Shown in pieces: positions 1 through 9,704 of a stretch of 38,422 nucleotides of DNA. A program made the translations under genes and the position numbers. The stretch spans positions 1 to 38,422 of the forward strand of contig NZ_CAMXWS010000020.1 of assembly GCF_947253065.1 (NCBI RefSeq). The letters run 5' to 3'. The number at the start of each line of letters is the position of its first letter. Within the stretch, counting starts at the first letter, position 1. The notes beneath the pieces were generated by a model. The model worked only from the letters and a program-made list of their open reading frames with translations, had not been told where the DNA came from and did no database searches. This DNA comes from an uncultured Corynebacterium sp. (lineage in GTDB: Bacteria; Actinomycetota; Actinomycetes; Mycobacteriales; Mycobacteriaceae).

Positions 1-692
1 GTGGCCTGACGCTCAGCCTCTGCCGCGAGAATCGAAGCGTGCTTCTCGCCCTCAGCGGACAAGATTCGTGCCTGCTTCTCACCCTCAGCGGTCTTGATGT
101 CAGACTCGCGGCGACCTTCCGCGGTGAGAATCATCGCGCGCTTCTCACGGTCCGCCTTCATCTGCATCTCCATGGACTGCTGGATCGACGGTGGCGGATC
201 AATCGCCTTCAGCTCCACGCGGCTAATGCGCAGGCCCCACCTCGCGGTCGCAGCATCGAGCTCGCCGCGCAGACGACGGTTAATGGTTTCACGCGACGTC
301 AACGTTTCTTCCAGAGTCATGCCGCCGACAACATCACGCAATGTCGCGGTGGAAATCTGCTCCACACCAACGATGTAGTTGTCCACACCGTAGATCGCAC
401 GGGCCGGGTCATTGATTTGGAATGTGACCACGGTGTCGATGGCCACGGTCAGGTTGTCCTGGGTGATCACGGCCTGTGGCGGGAAAGATACCACGCGTTC
501 GCGGGTGTCCACGCGCTCACGAACCTTATCCACGAAAGGAATCAACAGCGTGATTCCGCCCGAGACAGTCCGCGTGTAGCGGCCCAGGCGTTCGATGACC
601 GCTGCTTCACCCTGCGGGATCAGTGCGATGGCACGGAAGACCACCACGATGATGAAGACAAGTAGAACAAATAATAAGACAAGGGTTTCCAT
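1..692 (-). CDS. SPFH/band-7 (stomatin/QmcA-like) membrane protein, 3' end cut by window edge
   Basis: The gene reads leftward from an ATG at 692 and runs off the left edge, leaving about 230 residues. The N-terminus (METLVLLFVLLVFIIVVVFR) is one hydrophobic anchor. It is followed by the prohibitin/stomatin pattern IPQGEAAVIERLGRY, then LIPFVDKVRERVDTRE and the turn NDPARAIYGVDNY. The tail is Ala/Glu-rich with repeated AEGE and AEGRRESDIKTAEGE units typical of the SPFH coiled coil. Family members form large membrane-bound rings that organise microdomains and often bind a membrane protease or an NfeD protein. The NfeD-like gene lies immediately upstream with 2 bases between its stop and this ATG, so the two should be co-translated partners. 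Family assignment is firm; the specific role is inferred. Confidence 0.93.
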   Translation of the reverse strand, partial: METLVLLFVLLVFIIVVVFRAIALIPQGEAAVIERLGRYTRTVSGGITLLIPFVDKVRERVDTRERVVSFPPQAVITQDNLTVAIDTVVTFQINDPARAIYGVDNYIVGVEQISTATLRDVVGGMTLEETLTSRETINRRLRGELDAATARWGLRISRVELKAIDPPPSIQQSMEMQMKADREKRAMILTAEGRRESDIKTAEGEKQARILSAEGEKHASILAAEAERQA

Positions 693-694
693 GG

Positions 695-1120
695 TCAGTC
701 CTTCCAGACGACGGCGGTGGGGCCGTCAATATCGGCGACGGTGACATGCTCACCGGCGGGAATGGTGAAAGAGGGGTCGATGGCACGAGCAGACCAGATC
801 GATCCATCGAGACGGACTTGCCCGCCAGTCGGAGTGATCTCCTCGAGTACTTCGGCCTTTGAACCGACGAGTGCCTTCGGAGACGTGTCCAATGCAGACG
901 GCTTGAGGTAGCGGCGATGCAGCCACGGACGCAGAAACAGAATCAGGGCACCAGAGGAGAGCCCGAAGATCACGATCTCAGCCCACAGCGGAATACCGAA
1001 TAGGCTGGCACCAGCTGTTGCCAGTGCACCTCCGGCGAGCATGAGGAAGGTGAATTCGCCCGCGGCGAGCTCTAAGCCTGCGAGCACCAATGTGCCAATG
1101 AGCCAAATAACTGTTCCCAC
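695..1120 (-). CDS. NfeD-like membrane protein, partner of the SPFH protein
   Basis: The 141-residue protein starts with GTG at 1120. Hydrophobic segments lie at about residues 4-22, 24-43 and 45-64. A soluble C-terminal domain follows (about 80-141: KALVGSKAEVLEEITPTGGQ, then VRLDGSIWSARA and GEHVTVADIDGPTAVVW), the OB-fold of NfeD proteins. This is the short NfeD form without the N-terminal ClpP-like protease domain, so it is probably an adaptor rather than an enzyme. It forms a two-gene operon with the SPFH gene. A TAACCT box sits at -12 to -7 from the GTG with no Shine-Dalgarno, implying a leaderless transcript and supporting this start. Confidence 0.9.
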   Translation of the reverse strand: MGTVIWLIGTLVLAGLELAAGEFTFLMLAGGALATAGASLFGIPLWAEIVIFGLSSGALILFLRPWLHRRYLKPSALDTSPKALVGSKAEVLEEITPTGGQVRLDGSIWSARAIDPSFTIPAGEHVTVADIDGPTAVVWKD

Positions 1121-1126
1121 AGGGTC

Positions 1127-1132
1127 AGGTTA
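1127..1132 (-). promoter_or_regulatory. -10 box for leaderless nfeD-SPFH transcript
   Basis: Read on the minus strand this is TAACCT, ending 6 bases before the GTG start at 1120. The spacing puts the transcription start at or next to the start codon. No -35 hexamer is recognisable, which is common in corynebacteria. Confidence 0.5.
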
Positions 1133-1159
1133 ACTCATGATTGTGGCGAGCCACGGGCG

Positions 1160-2011
1160 TCAAAAGCTTTCTTTGCTCAGTTCTGGGGTCGTGACAAAGT
1201 CAACGAGTCTTTCTACTGCACCGATAAGTGTGTGGTCGAGGTCGCGGAAGGTTTCCACGGCGTTGTAGACGCGATTCCATCCCTCACGTGGATCGGACCA
1301 GCCGACGCGCTGACAGATTCCGGTTTTCCAGTCCTCCCCCTTTGGTACGTCTGGCCATGCGCGAAGACCCAGGCGTTCGGGTTTCACGGCAGCCCAAATG
1401 TCCACGTACGGGTGACCGGTGACCAACACATGCGGGCCGACATCCGCAACAAGGCGGGATTCCTTCGATCCTTCGATCAGGTGATCCGCGAGAACACCAA
1501 TCCTGCGTCCTGGCCCTGGCTGGAATTCAGCGAGGCGCTCGGGCAGATTGTCCAGCCCTTCGAGGAATTCAACGACCACCCCTTCCACACGCAGGTCGTG
1601 CCCCCAAACCTTTTCTACGATCGCCGCATCGTGGACGCCCTCGACCCAGATCCGGGAAGGCATTGCCACTTTCGCTTTCACATTTTCTACGCGACGCGAG
1701 CCAGAATTCGACCGCTGCGGTTCACGTTTGACCACCGGCCGCGTCAGCGTGACCCGCTGGCCTTCTACCAGGAACGCGCCGGGCAGCATTTTGAATAGTC
1801 TTTGCGCGCCGTAGCGGTCTTCAAGGCGCACGAATTCACCGTCGTATGTACGCTCAATCCCCACGACAAGGCCGACGAAATCATCACCGAAAACCTCCGC
1901 AACGATATCCGATGTTGCTTCGACCTGCGGGTACACCTTGGGTTTGTTGCGGGCGTGGCCTGCGAAAATATCTCCACCATACGGGTCTGCGTGGCTATTG
2001 AATCCGCTCAT
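1160..2011 (-). CDS. DUF3097 family protein
   Basis: The 283-residue soluble protein has the appearance of the actinobacterial DUF3097 family. An N-terminal SH3/OB-like stretch (about 55-95, FVGLVVGIERTYDGEFVRLE) is followed by a conserved core with WVEGVHDAAIVEKVWG (about 122-137), VVVEFLEGLDNLP, GVLADHLIEGSKESR and GHPYVDIWAAVKPERLGL. The EGVHDA and LADHL motifs recall a Toprim-like acidic fold, but that is my reading and not an established function. No signal peptide or membrane segment is visible. It is transcribed divergently from the gene at 2047 across only 35 bp. The ATG is supported by TACACT 10 bases upstream and the lack of a ribosome site. The function is unknown. Confidence 0.88.
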   Translation of the reverse strand: MSGFNSHADPYGGDIFAGHARNKPKVYPQVEATSDIVAEVFGDDFVGLVVGIERTYDGEFVRLEDRYGAQRLFKMLPGAFLVEGQRVTLTRPVVKREPQRSNSGSRRVENVKAKVAMPSRIWVEGVHDAAIVEKVWGHDLRVEGVVVEFLEGLDNLPERLAEFQPGPGRRIGVLADHLIEGSKESRLVADVGPHVLVTGHPYVDIWAAVKPERLGLRAWPDVPKGEDWKTGICQRVGWSDPREGWNRVYNAVETFRDLDHTLIGAVERLVDFVTTPELSKESF

Positions 2012-2021
2012 AGTGGGCCAG

Positions 2022-2038
2022 AGTGTATCCCGTATACT
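2022..2038. promoter_or_regulatory. Back-to-back -10 boxes of two divergent short-leader/leaderless genes
   Basis: The minus-strand box TACACT (2022-2027) serves the DUF3097 gene starting at 2011. The plus-strand box TATACT (2033-2038) serves the gene starting at 2047. Only 5 bp separate them, so the upstream part of each promoter lies over the start of the opposite transcript and two polymerases could hardly bind together. Neither gene has a Shine-Dalgarno. Confidence 0.55.
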
Positions 2039-2046
2039 TCGCCAGC

Positions 2047-2802
2047 GTGAGTACGCGCGCCGAAGTCTATTCGCCCCTGCAAAATGCAGCCGTGTGGCTA
2101 GCCGCTTGGCTCTACGGCCACGAGTCCACAGACTCGCTCGTCAGCGCGTTGACTGAACTATTTGGCCGTAACTCTTATCAGCACCGGCCACTTGCACACT
2201 TGCTTCACGACGTCCGCGCCGACACCGACCTAGACACCCCCGGCCCTGCGGTGCGACTGATCTTGTCTGGTCCCGGGCAGGCACCGGAGCTGCCAGCTGG
2301 GTCAGCGGCTGCATCGGTTGCAGCACGGGTGAGCGACGGAAGCGCGATTGTCCTGCGTGGTTTTGATGAGGTCTCCCACATCCTTATCCCGGATGGCTCT
2401 GTAAGGCACGGCGTCGAATGGCGTTGGTTTGAGGAACACACTCCACTCCCCGAGCCGGCGTGGCTTTCTCCCGGCGAGGCCGACGCGCTGCTTTCCCAAG
2501 CAACGAATGAAGCCGCCGTCCTCATTGAGGCAACCGGTGGCACTCGTGCAGATCTACCGGATCCGCGACTAACGGTGGGGACTCTCGCTGATTTCTACGA
2601 CACCCCTGGTCTTCCGATGGGCACCCCGCCCCGTGCAGCAAAGCTCTTTGCACGGGCAGATGCCGTCGCTGCAGTGATTGAAACGGTGGTTGACCGTCTC
2701 AATGACCACAGCTTTGACCCACAGTTATTTGGCCTGTGGCGCCATATCCGCACCGCGCGCATGGCCGGAGTGGCTGACGCGGTGCTGGAGTACCAGCGTT
2801 AG
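2047..2802 (+). CDS. Conserved corynebacterial protein of unknown function
   Basis: The 251-residue soluble protein begins with GTG (VSTRAEVYSPLQNAAVWLAA). An in-frame GTG at 2023 would add 8 residues, but it lies upstream of the TATACT -10 box at 2033-2038, so 2047, about one base after the predicted transcription start, is preferred. The protein is acidic and Ala-rich, with no signal peptide, membrane segment or catalytic motif I recognise. Tryptophan-rich patches occur around YGHES near the N-terminus and HGVEWRWFEEH mid-protein. It converges on hemH: its TAG ends at 2802 and the hemH stop begins at 2803, leaving no spacer. I infer a Corynebacterium-conserved hypothetical protein but cannot name a family. 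Confidence 0.8.
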   Translation: MSTRAEVYSPLQNAAVWLAAWLYGHESTDSLVSALTELFGRNSYQHRPLAHLLHDVRADTDLDTPGPAVRLILSGPGQAPELPAGSAAASVAARVSDGSAIVLRGFDEVSHILIPDGSVRHGVEWRWFEEHTPLPEPAWLSPGEADALLSQATNEAAVLIEATGGTRADLPDPRLTVGTLADFYDTPGLPMGTPPRAAKLFARADAVAAVIETVVDRLNDHSFDPQLFGLWRHIRTARMAGVADAVLEYQR

Positions 2803-3852
2803 TTACGCGACCGGCTTCGGGCGCTGCGGAGCGCAGCAGCCTTCCTTGCAGGGAGCGCCGTTGATGGTGCAGCCCTGTGTCGTGATCGTCGACAAGCTCT
2901 TTGGCTCAGTGCCTGCGGCCGTGTTGTCGATGAGATCGAGGACGAGCTCCGCGAATACTGGCTCGAGGCCGACCGTCGGCGTGCGGTCGAGCGTGATCCC
3001 GCGCTCTTCGCATGCTTCCTTGAGCTCGGTGTCGAGGTCCCAAATGACCTCCATGTGGTCGGTGATGAAGCCGACCGGCACGCAGATAATGTGCTTGACG
3101 CCCTCGCCTGCATCGTCGATTTCCTCAGTGCGGTCGACGATGTCCGGCTCCAGCCACGGGGTACGCGGGTCGCCAGAACGCGACTGCCACACGACCTCGT
3201 AGTCCGGGACGCCAGCCTCGAGCGCGATCAGGCGGGAAGCTTCCGCGACCTGACGGGAGTACAGGTTCGGGTCCGTCGGACCACCAGAGACATCATCGGC
3301 GACATTAGGCACCGAGTGTGCAGTGAACAGGACGCGGGTCGTAGCTTGATCAGCCTTCTCCCATGCCGCACGGACGTGATCGGCCATGAGCTTGATGAAG
3401 ATCGGGTGTGCGTAAAACTGCCACAGCTTGGTGAACTCAATCTCCGGGTGCGCTTCGCGCAGCTTCACGATGTCTTCGTCGTACTGGCGGCACGCCGAGT
3501 AGCCACCCCAGGCAGAAGTAGCGAAGACAGCGACACGCTTGTGTCCATCCGCCGCGAGCTGATCGACAGCATCAGCGGCGAATGGGTGCCAGTTGCGGTT
3601 ACCGAAGTAGACGGGCAGATCCTGGCCCCGCTTGGCCAGTTCAGCCTCAACATTCTTGATGATCTCGCGATTCTGATCGTTGATCGGGCTCACACCACCG
3701 AAGTTGAAGTAGTGCTCACCGACCTCAGCGAGACGCTCGCGTGGGATACCGCGACCACGGGTGACATTCTCCAAAAATGGAATGACCTCGTCTTCTCCCT
3801 CGGGGCCACCGAAGGAAAGGACGAGGAGTGCATCGAATTGGCTATCAGACAT
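2803..3852 (-). CDS. hemH: Ferrochelatase (coproporphyrin III type, CpfC/HemH)
   Basis: The 349-residue enzyme inserts Fe2+ into the porphyrin ring. Actinobacteria use the coproporphyrin-dependent route, so coproporphyrin III is the likely substrate. Landmarks are the N-terminal LVLSFGGPEG, GVSPIND (about 53-59), and the catalytic-histidine motif LFTAHSVP with His179. GYSACRQY (Cys121) and a C-terminal cluster Cys328, Cys335, Cys339 and Cys340 resemble the four [2Fe-2S] ligands of mycobacterial ferrochelatase, though the last spacing (CKEGCC) differs from the pattern I remember. The ATG at 3852 is supported by TAGACT ending 7 bases upstream and no ribosome site (leaderless). It supplies heme for the cytochrome oxidase pathway whose ctaA and ctaB lie at 27-30 kb. 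Confidence 0.97.
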   Translation of the reverse strand: MSDSQFDALLVLSFGGPEGEDEVIPFLENVTRGRGIPRERLAEVGEHYFNFGGVSPINDQNREIIKNVEAELAKRGQDLPVYFGNRNWHPFAADAVDQLAADGHKRVAVFATSAWGGYSACRQYDEDIVKLREAHPEIEFTKLWQFYAHPIFIKLMADHVRAAWEKADQATTRVLFTAHSVPNVADDVSGGPTDPNLYSRQVAEASRLIALEAGVPDYEVVWQSRSGDPRTPWLEPDIVDRTEEIDDAGEGVKHIICVPVGFITDHMEVIWDLDTELKEACEERGITLDRTPTVGLEPVFAELVLDLIDNTAAGTEPKSLSTITTQGCTINGAPCKEGCCAPQRPKPVA

Positions 3853-3859
3853 GGCAACC

Positions 3860-3865
3860 AGTCTA
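3860..3865 (-). promoter_or_regulatory. -10 box for leaderless hemH transcript
   Basis: Minus-strand TAGACT ends 7 bases before the hemH ATG at 3852. It lies in the 37-bp gap after the peptidoglycan hydrolase gene, so hemH probably has its own promoter. Confidence 0.5.
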
Positions 3866-3889
3866 GATCAGCCGAAGTAAGTAGTGGGC

Positions 3890-5596
3890 TTAGATCAGGC
3901 GGACAACATTCGGTGTCATACCGTTGTGGCGTACCGGGGACTTTTGCACGTTCATTCCGGTCTGTGGAGCCTCGATCATCATGCCGTCACCGAGGTAGAT
4001 CGCCACGTGTTGGCTACCGCCGGCGCCCCAGAAGAGGAGGTCGCCACGCTGCATCTGACTTGCAGGCACCTGGGTACCGCGCTGGTACTGGTAGCCGGTG
4101 TAGTGCGGCAGAGAAATACCGACACCAGCGAAGGCATACAGAGTAAGGCCGGAGCAGTCGAAACCGGCCTTGCCGTTGTAGCCATTGCCGTCCAAGCCCA
4201 TTGTTGCGCCATTGGCGTCGCCGCCGCCCCACACGTACGGGGTGCCGATCTGCGACTCGGCACGCGCGATGACAGCTTCAATTTGCTGTGCACGGTCGCC
4301 ATCAGCGACCTCTTCGGTGCCACGGAGTGCGTCGGTGACTTCCTTTGCGTCGTTGACGTCCGGAAGCACATCAGCGACAGTCGTCCCCTCTTCTTCGTCG
4401 GTAGCAGCGACTTCTTCATTCGCGTCAATGCTTGACGACGGCGACGCGATAACCGACTCCTCCGAATCCTCAGCATTCGCGTACGGATCATCGAAATTGG
4501 AGTGCTCTGCCTGGGTTTGGCCAACCGCCTGAGCGAAAGCATCGAGCGCCGCTTCGACAGTGTCCGGATTAGCGAAGTCATTCAGCGAAGGGGCTGGTGC
4601 CGATTCCGGTACCGCAGGAGCTTCTACTGCTGCCTCTGCTTCTTCAACTGGCTCGGCGGCGGGAGTGTCTTCCTCCTGAGCCTCAGAAGCCTGCGAGGTT
4701 TCGGTTTCCTCAGTCGGCTCGTCCGCTGCAGCTTCCGTTTCAGGGGCCTCAGGTTCTTCGACTGGCGCCGGAGTTTCTTCCGTGGAGGTCTCAGGCACGG
4801 CCGATTCCTCTACCGCAGGTGCTGGAGCGACATCAGTCTCAATACCCACTTCAGCAGCTGCCTCTGGGCGCTGCTCGGCAAGTTCAGCCTGTGCCTCTTC
4901 AAGTTCAGTCGACGCAGCATCTCGCTGAGCCAAATGAGTCTCAAGCGATGCCAAGGACTCATCTAGCGTCGTACGTGCATTGACTTCGGCTTCTTCGGCC
5001 TTCGCCGCACGCTCGTCGGCAAGCCTACTGGCTTGACGCAGAGTTGATTCGTTATTGGCTGCTTCGGTTCGCGCGCGCTGCAGGTCCTCGAGAGCACGCT
5101 GCTTCTCCTCAGACTCCTTGCGCAGGAAGGTCTGACGATCAAGCGAGTCCTTACGCGCATCCGCATCCGCGTGGACGGGAGTTCCATTCGCACCACTCGA
5201 GCGGTAAGAGGAACGGGAGATCTGGTCGAGCTCCTCCTGTGCACGCTCAACATCTGCCTGTGTTTGGTTCAGGCGCTCACGCGCTTCGGCCGCACCGCGA
5301 CGTGCCTGCTCTGCCAGCGACTGAGCATCGTGCAGGTCGACAAGAGCCTGGTTCACCGCCTCACGCAGATTGCCAATCTCAAGATTGATGCGATCGACAT
5401 CTGCTTCATGCTTAGAGATCTCAGAAATGATCGCCGTCAAAGGCGATTCCTGAGCCACAGCCTCCACAGAGGTGCTAGCAACAGACAAAGTTGCCACGCA
5501 TGCTGCCGCAGGAAGAATCGAGCGGAAGTTGCGAAGGCCAGTTCGACGGCGGGACAGATGGGGCCGCGAAGATGCGGAACGGACGGTGAAATCCAC
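3890..5596 (-). CDS. Secreted NlpC/P60 peptidoglycan endopeptidase with coiled coil (RipC/RipA type)
   Basis: The protein has 568 residues from GTG at 5596. The preceding GAGAGGA with 9-base spacing favours this start over an in-frame ATG at 5641. It has an N-terminal Arg-rich signal peptide with probable cleavage after VEAVAQ. A long coiled coil (about residues 50-255, rich in Glu, Ala, Gln and Arg) is followed by a Pro/Glu/Ala acidic linker (about 255-345) and a C-terminal NlpC/P60 domain. Catalytic residues are Cys481 (FDCSGL), His530 (SQHVAIYLG) and Glu542 (MIEAP). The Cys-His and His-Glu spacings (49 and 12) equal those I recall for mycobacterial RipA. The coiled coil normally holds the enzyme inactive and links it to FtsEX in cell separation. 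Orthology to C. glutamicum ripC is inferred from context. Confidence 0.95.
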   Translation of the reverse strand: MDFTVRSASSRPHLSRRRTGLRNFRSILPAAACVATLSVASTSVEAVAQESPLTAIISEISKHEADVDRINLEIGNLREAVNQALVDLHDAQSLAEQARRGAAEARERLNQTQADVERAQEELDQISRSSYRSSGANGTPVHADADARKDSLDRQTFLRKESEEKQRALEDLQRARTEAANNESTLRQASRLADERAAKAEEAEVNARTTLDESLASLETHLAQRDAASTELEEAQAELAEQRPEAAAEVGIETDVAPAPAVEESAVPETSTEETPAPVEEPEAPETEAAADEPTEETETSQASEAQEEDTPAAEPVEEAEAAVEAPAVPESAPAPSLNDFANPDTVEAALDAFAQAVGQTQAEHSNFDDPYANAEDSEESVIASPSSSIDANEEVAATDEEEGTTVADVLPDVNDAKEVTDALRGTEEVADGDRAQQIEAVIARAESQIGTPYVWGGGDANGATMGLDGNGYNGKAGFDCSGLTLYAFAGVGISLPHYTGYQYQRGTQVPASQMQRGDLLFWGAGGSQHVAIYLGDGMMIEAPQTGMNVQKSPVRHNGMTPNVVRLI

Positions 5597-6098
5597 GGAG
5601 GTTTTCCTCTCACCGCACAATTCAAACCGGCCCGTGCCCATGCGGGCGCGAGCCGTGAATGAGCCAAACAGTCAAGTCTGACGTGCGGACGATTTGAATG
5701 ATCACGGTTGTTAACCCGCGAGCTGGCATGACGGGACCGTCCGCGATAGTCCCCTGAAGTAATGATCCTTGGCGTGCTTCCCCACATGCCCGAATTCATA
5801 AGTTCTTCATGTGACGTATGCGGTGTTCGATAACGTCTGCCAGCTCACGAGCCGACATGCAAACCATAGGCCACAACACTTGTCTGTTGCACAACCTTTA
5901 CCAACTTTCACACGCGTCAAGCCAAATCACATGACTGTGAGATTTGCCCATGCTGGGCTTTCCCGGCCTGATATTCAAGATGTGAAGTCCGTCACATTTG
6001 GGAATTTCCCTAACATCCTAGGCGGCTGAGCTCAGGACGACACGCCGGGATTTGCGCAATTTTCACGCCCTCCGTCAATGTTTGGTCAAGCGTTAAGG
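5597..6098 (-). other. 502-bp gap holding the hydrolase promoter/leader region
   Basis: No credible gene is present; the only open frames are short and composition-driven. The region holds a perfect GlxR/CRP-type box at 5981-5996. On the minus strand there is a possible -35 TTGACG (plus 5915-5920) without a good -10, and near 5792-5798 an AT-rich TATGAAT. If transcription starts far upstream, the leader would be 200-300 nt. I looked for the c-di-AMP (ydaO) riboswitch known upstream of some actinobacterial hydrolase genes. I saw only GC-rich hairpins (for example GACGG-TC-CCGTC near 5733-5744) and not the conserved core. Confidence 0.5.
5981..5996. promoter_or_regulatory. GlxR (CRP-family) binding site
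   Basis: TGTGAAGTCCGTCACA has both perfect half-sites TGTGA-N6-TCACA of the cAMP-dependent regulator GlxR. It lies about 390 bp upstream of the hydrolase start and about 100 bp past the stop of the Rv1476-like gene, so the hydrolase is the likely target. The motif match is seen; the regulation is inferred. Confidence 0.7.
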
Positions 6099-6593
6099 CT
6101 AGACGGAGTTTCGCTTCTGCGTACGCGAGGAGGCGAGCGAGACCGCAGCTGCTGCGACAACCATGACGAGGATAAGAATGCAGATGATTCCCCAAGGGAC
6201 AGTGAATCCCTCTGCTTCGGCGCCGAAGGCTCGGACGCCGGCGGCATAGTCAGGCTCAGCGATCAACGCATACTGTCCTTTTTCAATCTGCGCGCGATTT
6301 AAGCTGTCACTGACTGCCGCTGTCGATGCGGGGGTCCGGACAATGACTGTGTCGAGCCCTGTTGCATGCTGTAGATCTTGTGCAAGATCGCGGAGTTCCC
6401 CCGGGCGCTGTCCCGTAGTTTCAAGCACCACTACCCCGGTTGGTCCGATTTCCCCCGCTTCGAGTTCGTCGAGTGCCCCCAAAAGATCAGTCTGCAGCGC
6501 ATCGTTAACAGGATTGGCGGTGCCGAAGGCGACGTTGTCGTCGTTAAGCTGTGCTGCCAAGCCGTCGAAATCTGGCGCGTTGGAGGTGCTCAT
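6099..6593 (-). CDS. Rv1476-family membrane protein (DUF6676)
   Basis: The 164-residue protein has a soluble N-terminal domain (1-130) that looks like a TPM-type fold (VVVLETTGQRPGELRDLAQD, GLDTVIVRTPASTAAVSDSL, QYALIAEPDY). One C-terminal transmembrane helix follows (about 134-157, WGIICILILVMVVAAAAVSL) and then a short basic tail, so the soluble part is predicted to face outside. In Mycobacterium the homologue Rv1476 lies between acn and ripA, divergent from acn. The same order here (acn, this gene, hydrolase) supports the assignment and a role linked to the hydrolase. A TAAATT box at 6602-6607 lies 8 bases before the ATG, with no ribosome site. Confidence 0.88.
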   Translation of the reverse strand: MSTSNAPDFDGLAAQLNDDNVAFGTANPVNDALQTDLLGALDELEAGEIGPTGVVVLETTGQRPGELRDLAQDLQHATGLDTVIVRTPASTAAVSDSLNRAQIEKGQYALIAEPDYAAGVRAFGAEAEGFTVPWGIICILILVMVVAAAAVSLASSRTQKRNSV

Positions 6594-6601
6594 AGGTGCT
6601 C

Positions 6602-6607
6602 AATTTA
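6602..6607 (-). promoter_or_regulatory. -10 box for the Rv1476-like gene
   Basis: Minus-strand TAAATT lies 8 bases before the ATG at 6593, consistent with a leaderless or nearly leaderless transcript. Confidence 0.45.
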
Positions 6608-6608
6608 T

Positions 6609-6652
6609 CGGGGCCTACCCCTTAAATGGTGACGACGCGACGCAGACGGGGT
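6609..6652. promoter_or_regulatory. Cluster of RamA-like G/C runs between Rv1476-like gene and acn
   Basis: Three stretches fit the loose RamA consensus (four to six G, or four to five C, with defined flanks): CGGGGC at 6609-6614, ACCCCT at 6617-6622 and CGGGGT at 6647-6652. RamA is an established regulator of acn in C. glutamicum. The consensus is degenerate, so this is only suggestive. Confidence 0.35.
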
Positions 6653-6715
6653 AGCTAAAAGTCTGACTCGAATAATTGTGTGTGACCAAATACCACCTAA
6701 ACAATGTGTGTGGCA

Positions 6716-6721
6716 TAACAT
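6716..6721 (+). promoter_or_regulatory. Putative acn -10 box
   Basis: TAACAT is the best TANNNT match upstream of acn and predicts a start near 6728 and a leader of about 64 nt. No -35 match is visible. I did not find the AcnR operator (CAG-AC half-sites with inverted repeat) described in C. glutamicum. Confidence 0.35.
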
Positions 6722-6791
6722 TGTTCTGTAGGGACCTGTAAGGGTCACACACCTAGATTTTCAGTTTTTGACAACGAGAAACGGAGCTCAC

Positions 6792-9572
<2,781 letters not shown>

Positions 9573-9602
9573 TCGCGCCACACGCTCCGCATAGGAGCTA
9601 GC

Positions 9603-9636
9603 AAGGCCGGATCCCAGTTCGGGGTCCGGCCTTTTG
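9603..9636 (+). terminator. Rho-independent terminator of acn
   Basis: An AAGGCCGGA stem pairs with TCCGGCCTT (about 12 bp with the inner bases) and is followed by TTTT. It lies 30 bases after the acn stop, so acn is probably monocistronic here. Confidence 0.85.
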
Positions 9637-9691
9637 CTTATCGACGCCACCGTTTATGGCCCCGAATTCACGCGAACTAGACCAAGCGGTA

Positions 9692-9697
9692 TAGAAT
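9692..9697 (+). promoter_or_regulatory. -10 box for leaderless glutamine amidotransferase gene
   Basis: TAGAAT (within TATAGAAT) ends 7 bases before the ATG at 9705. There is no ribosome site. Confidence 0.55.
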
Positions 9698-9704
9698 CAC
9701 CGTC

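Noticed and set aside
2823..2837. GCTGCG-GAG-CGCAGC hairpin at the hypothetical/hemH convergence
   Set aside because: Short stem inside the hemH 3' end without a T run on either strand; not a convincing terminator.
5597..5800. c-di-AMP (ydaO) riboswitch before the hydrolase gene
   Set aside because: Some short GC-rich pieces look similar, but the conserved core could not be laid out by eye; kept only as a question to test.
5810..5826. Second GlxR-like site beginning TGTGACGTA
   Set aside because: Only one half-site matches; the other half is not TCACA.
5811..6029. Short open frames in the hydrolase upstream region
   Set aside because: No ribosome site or promoter, no family resemblance; the region is better explained as regulatory.
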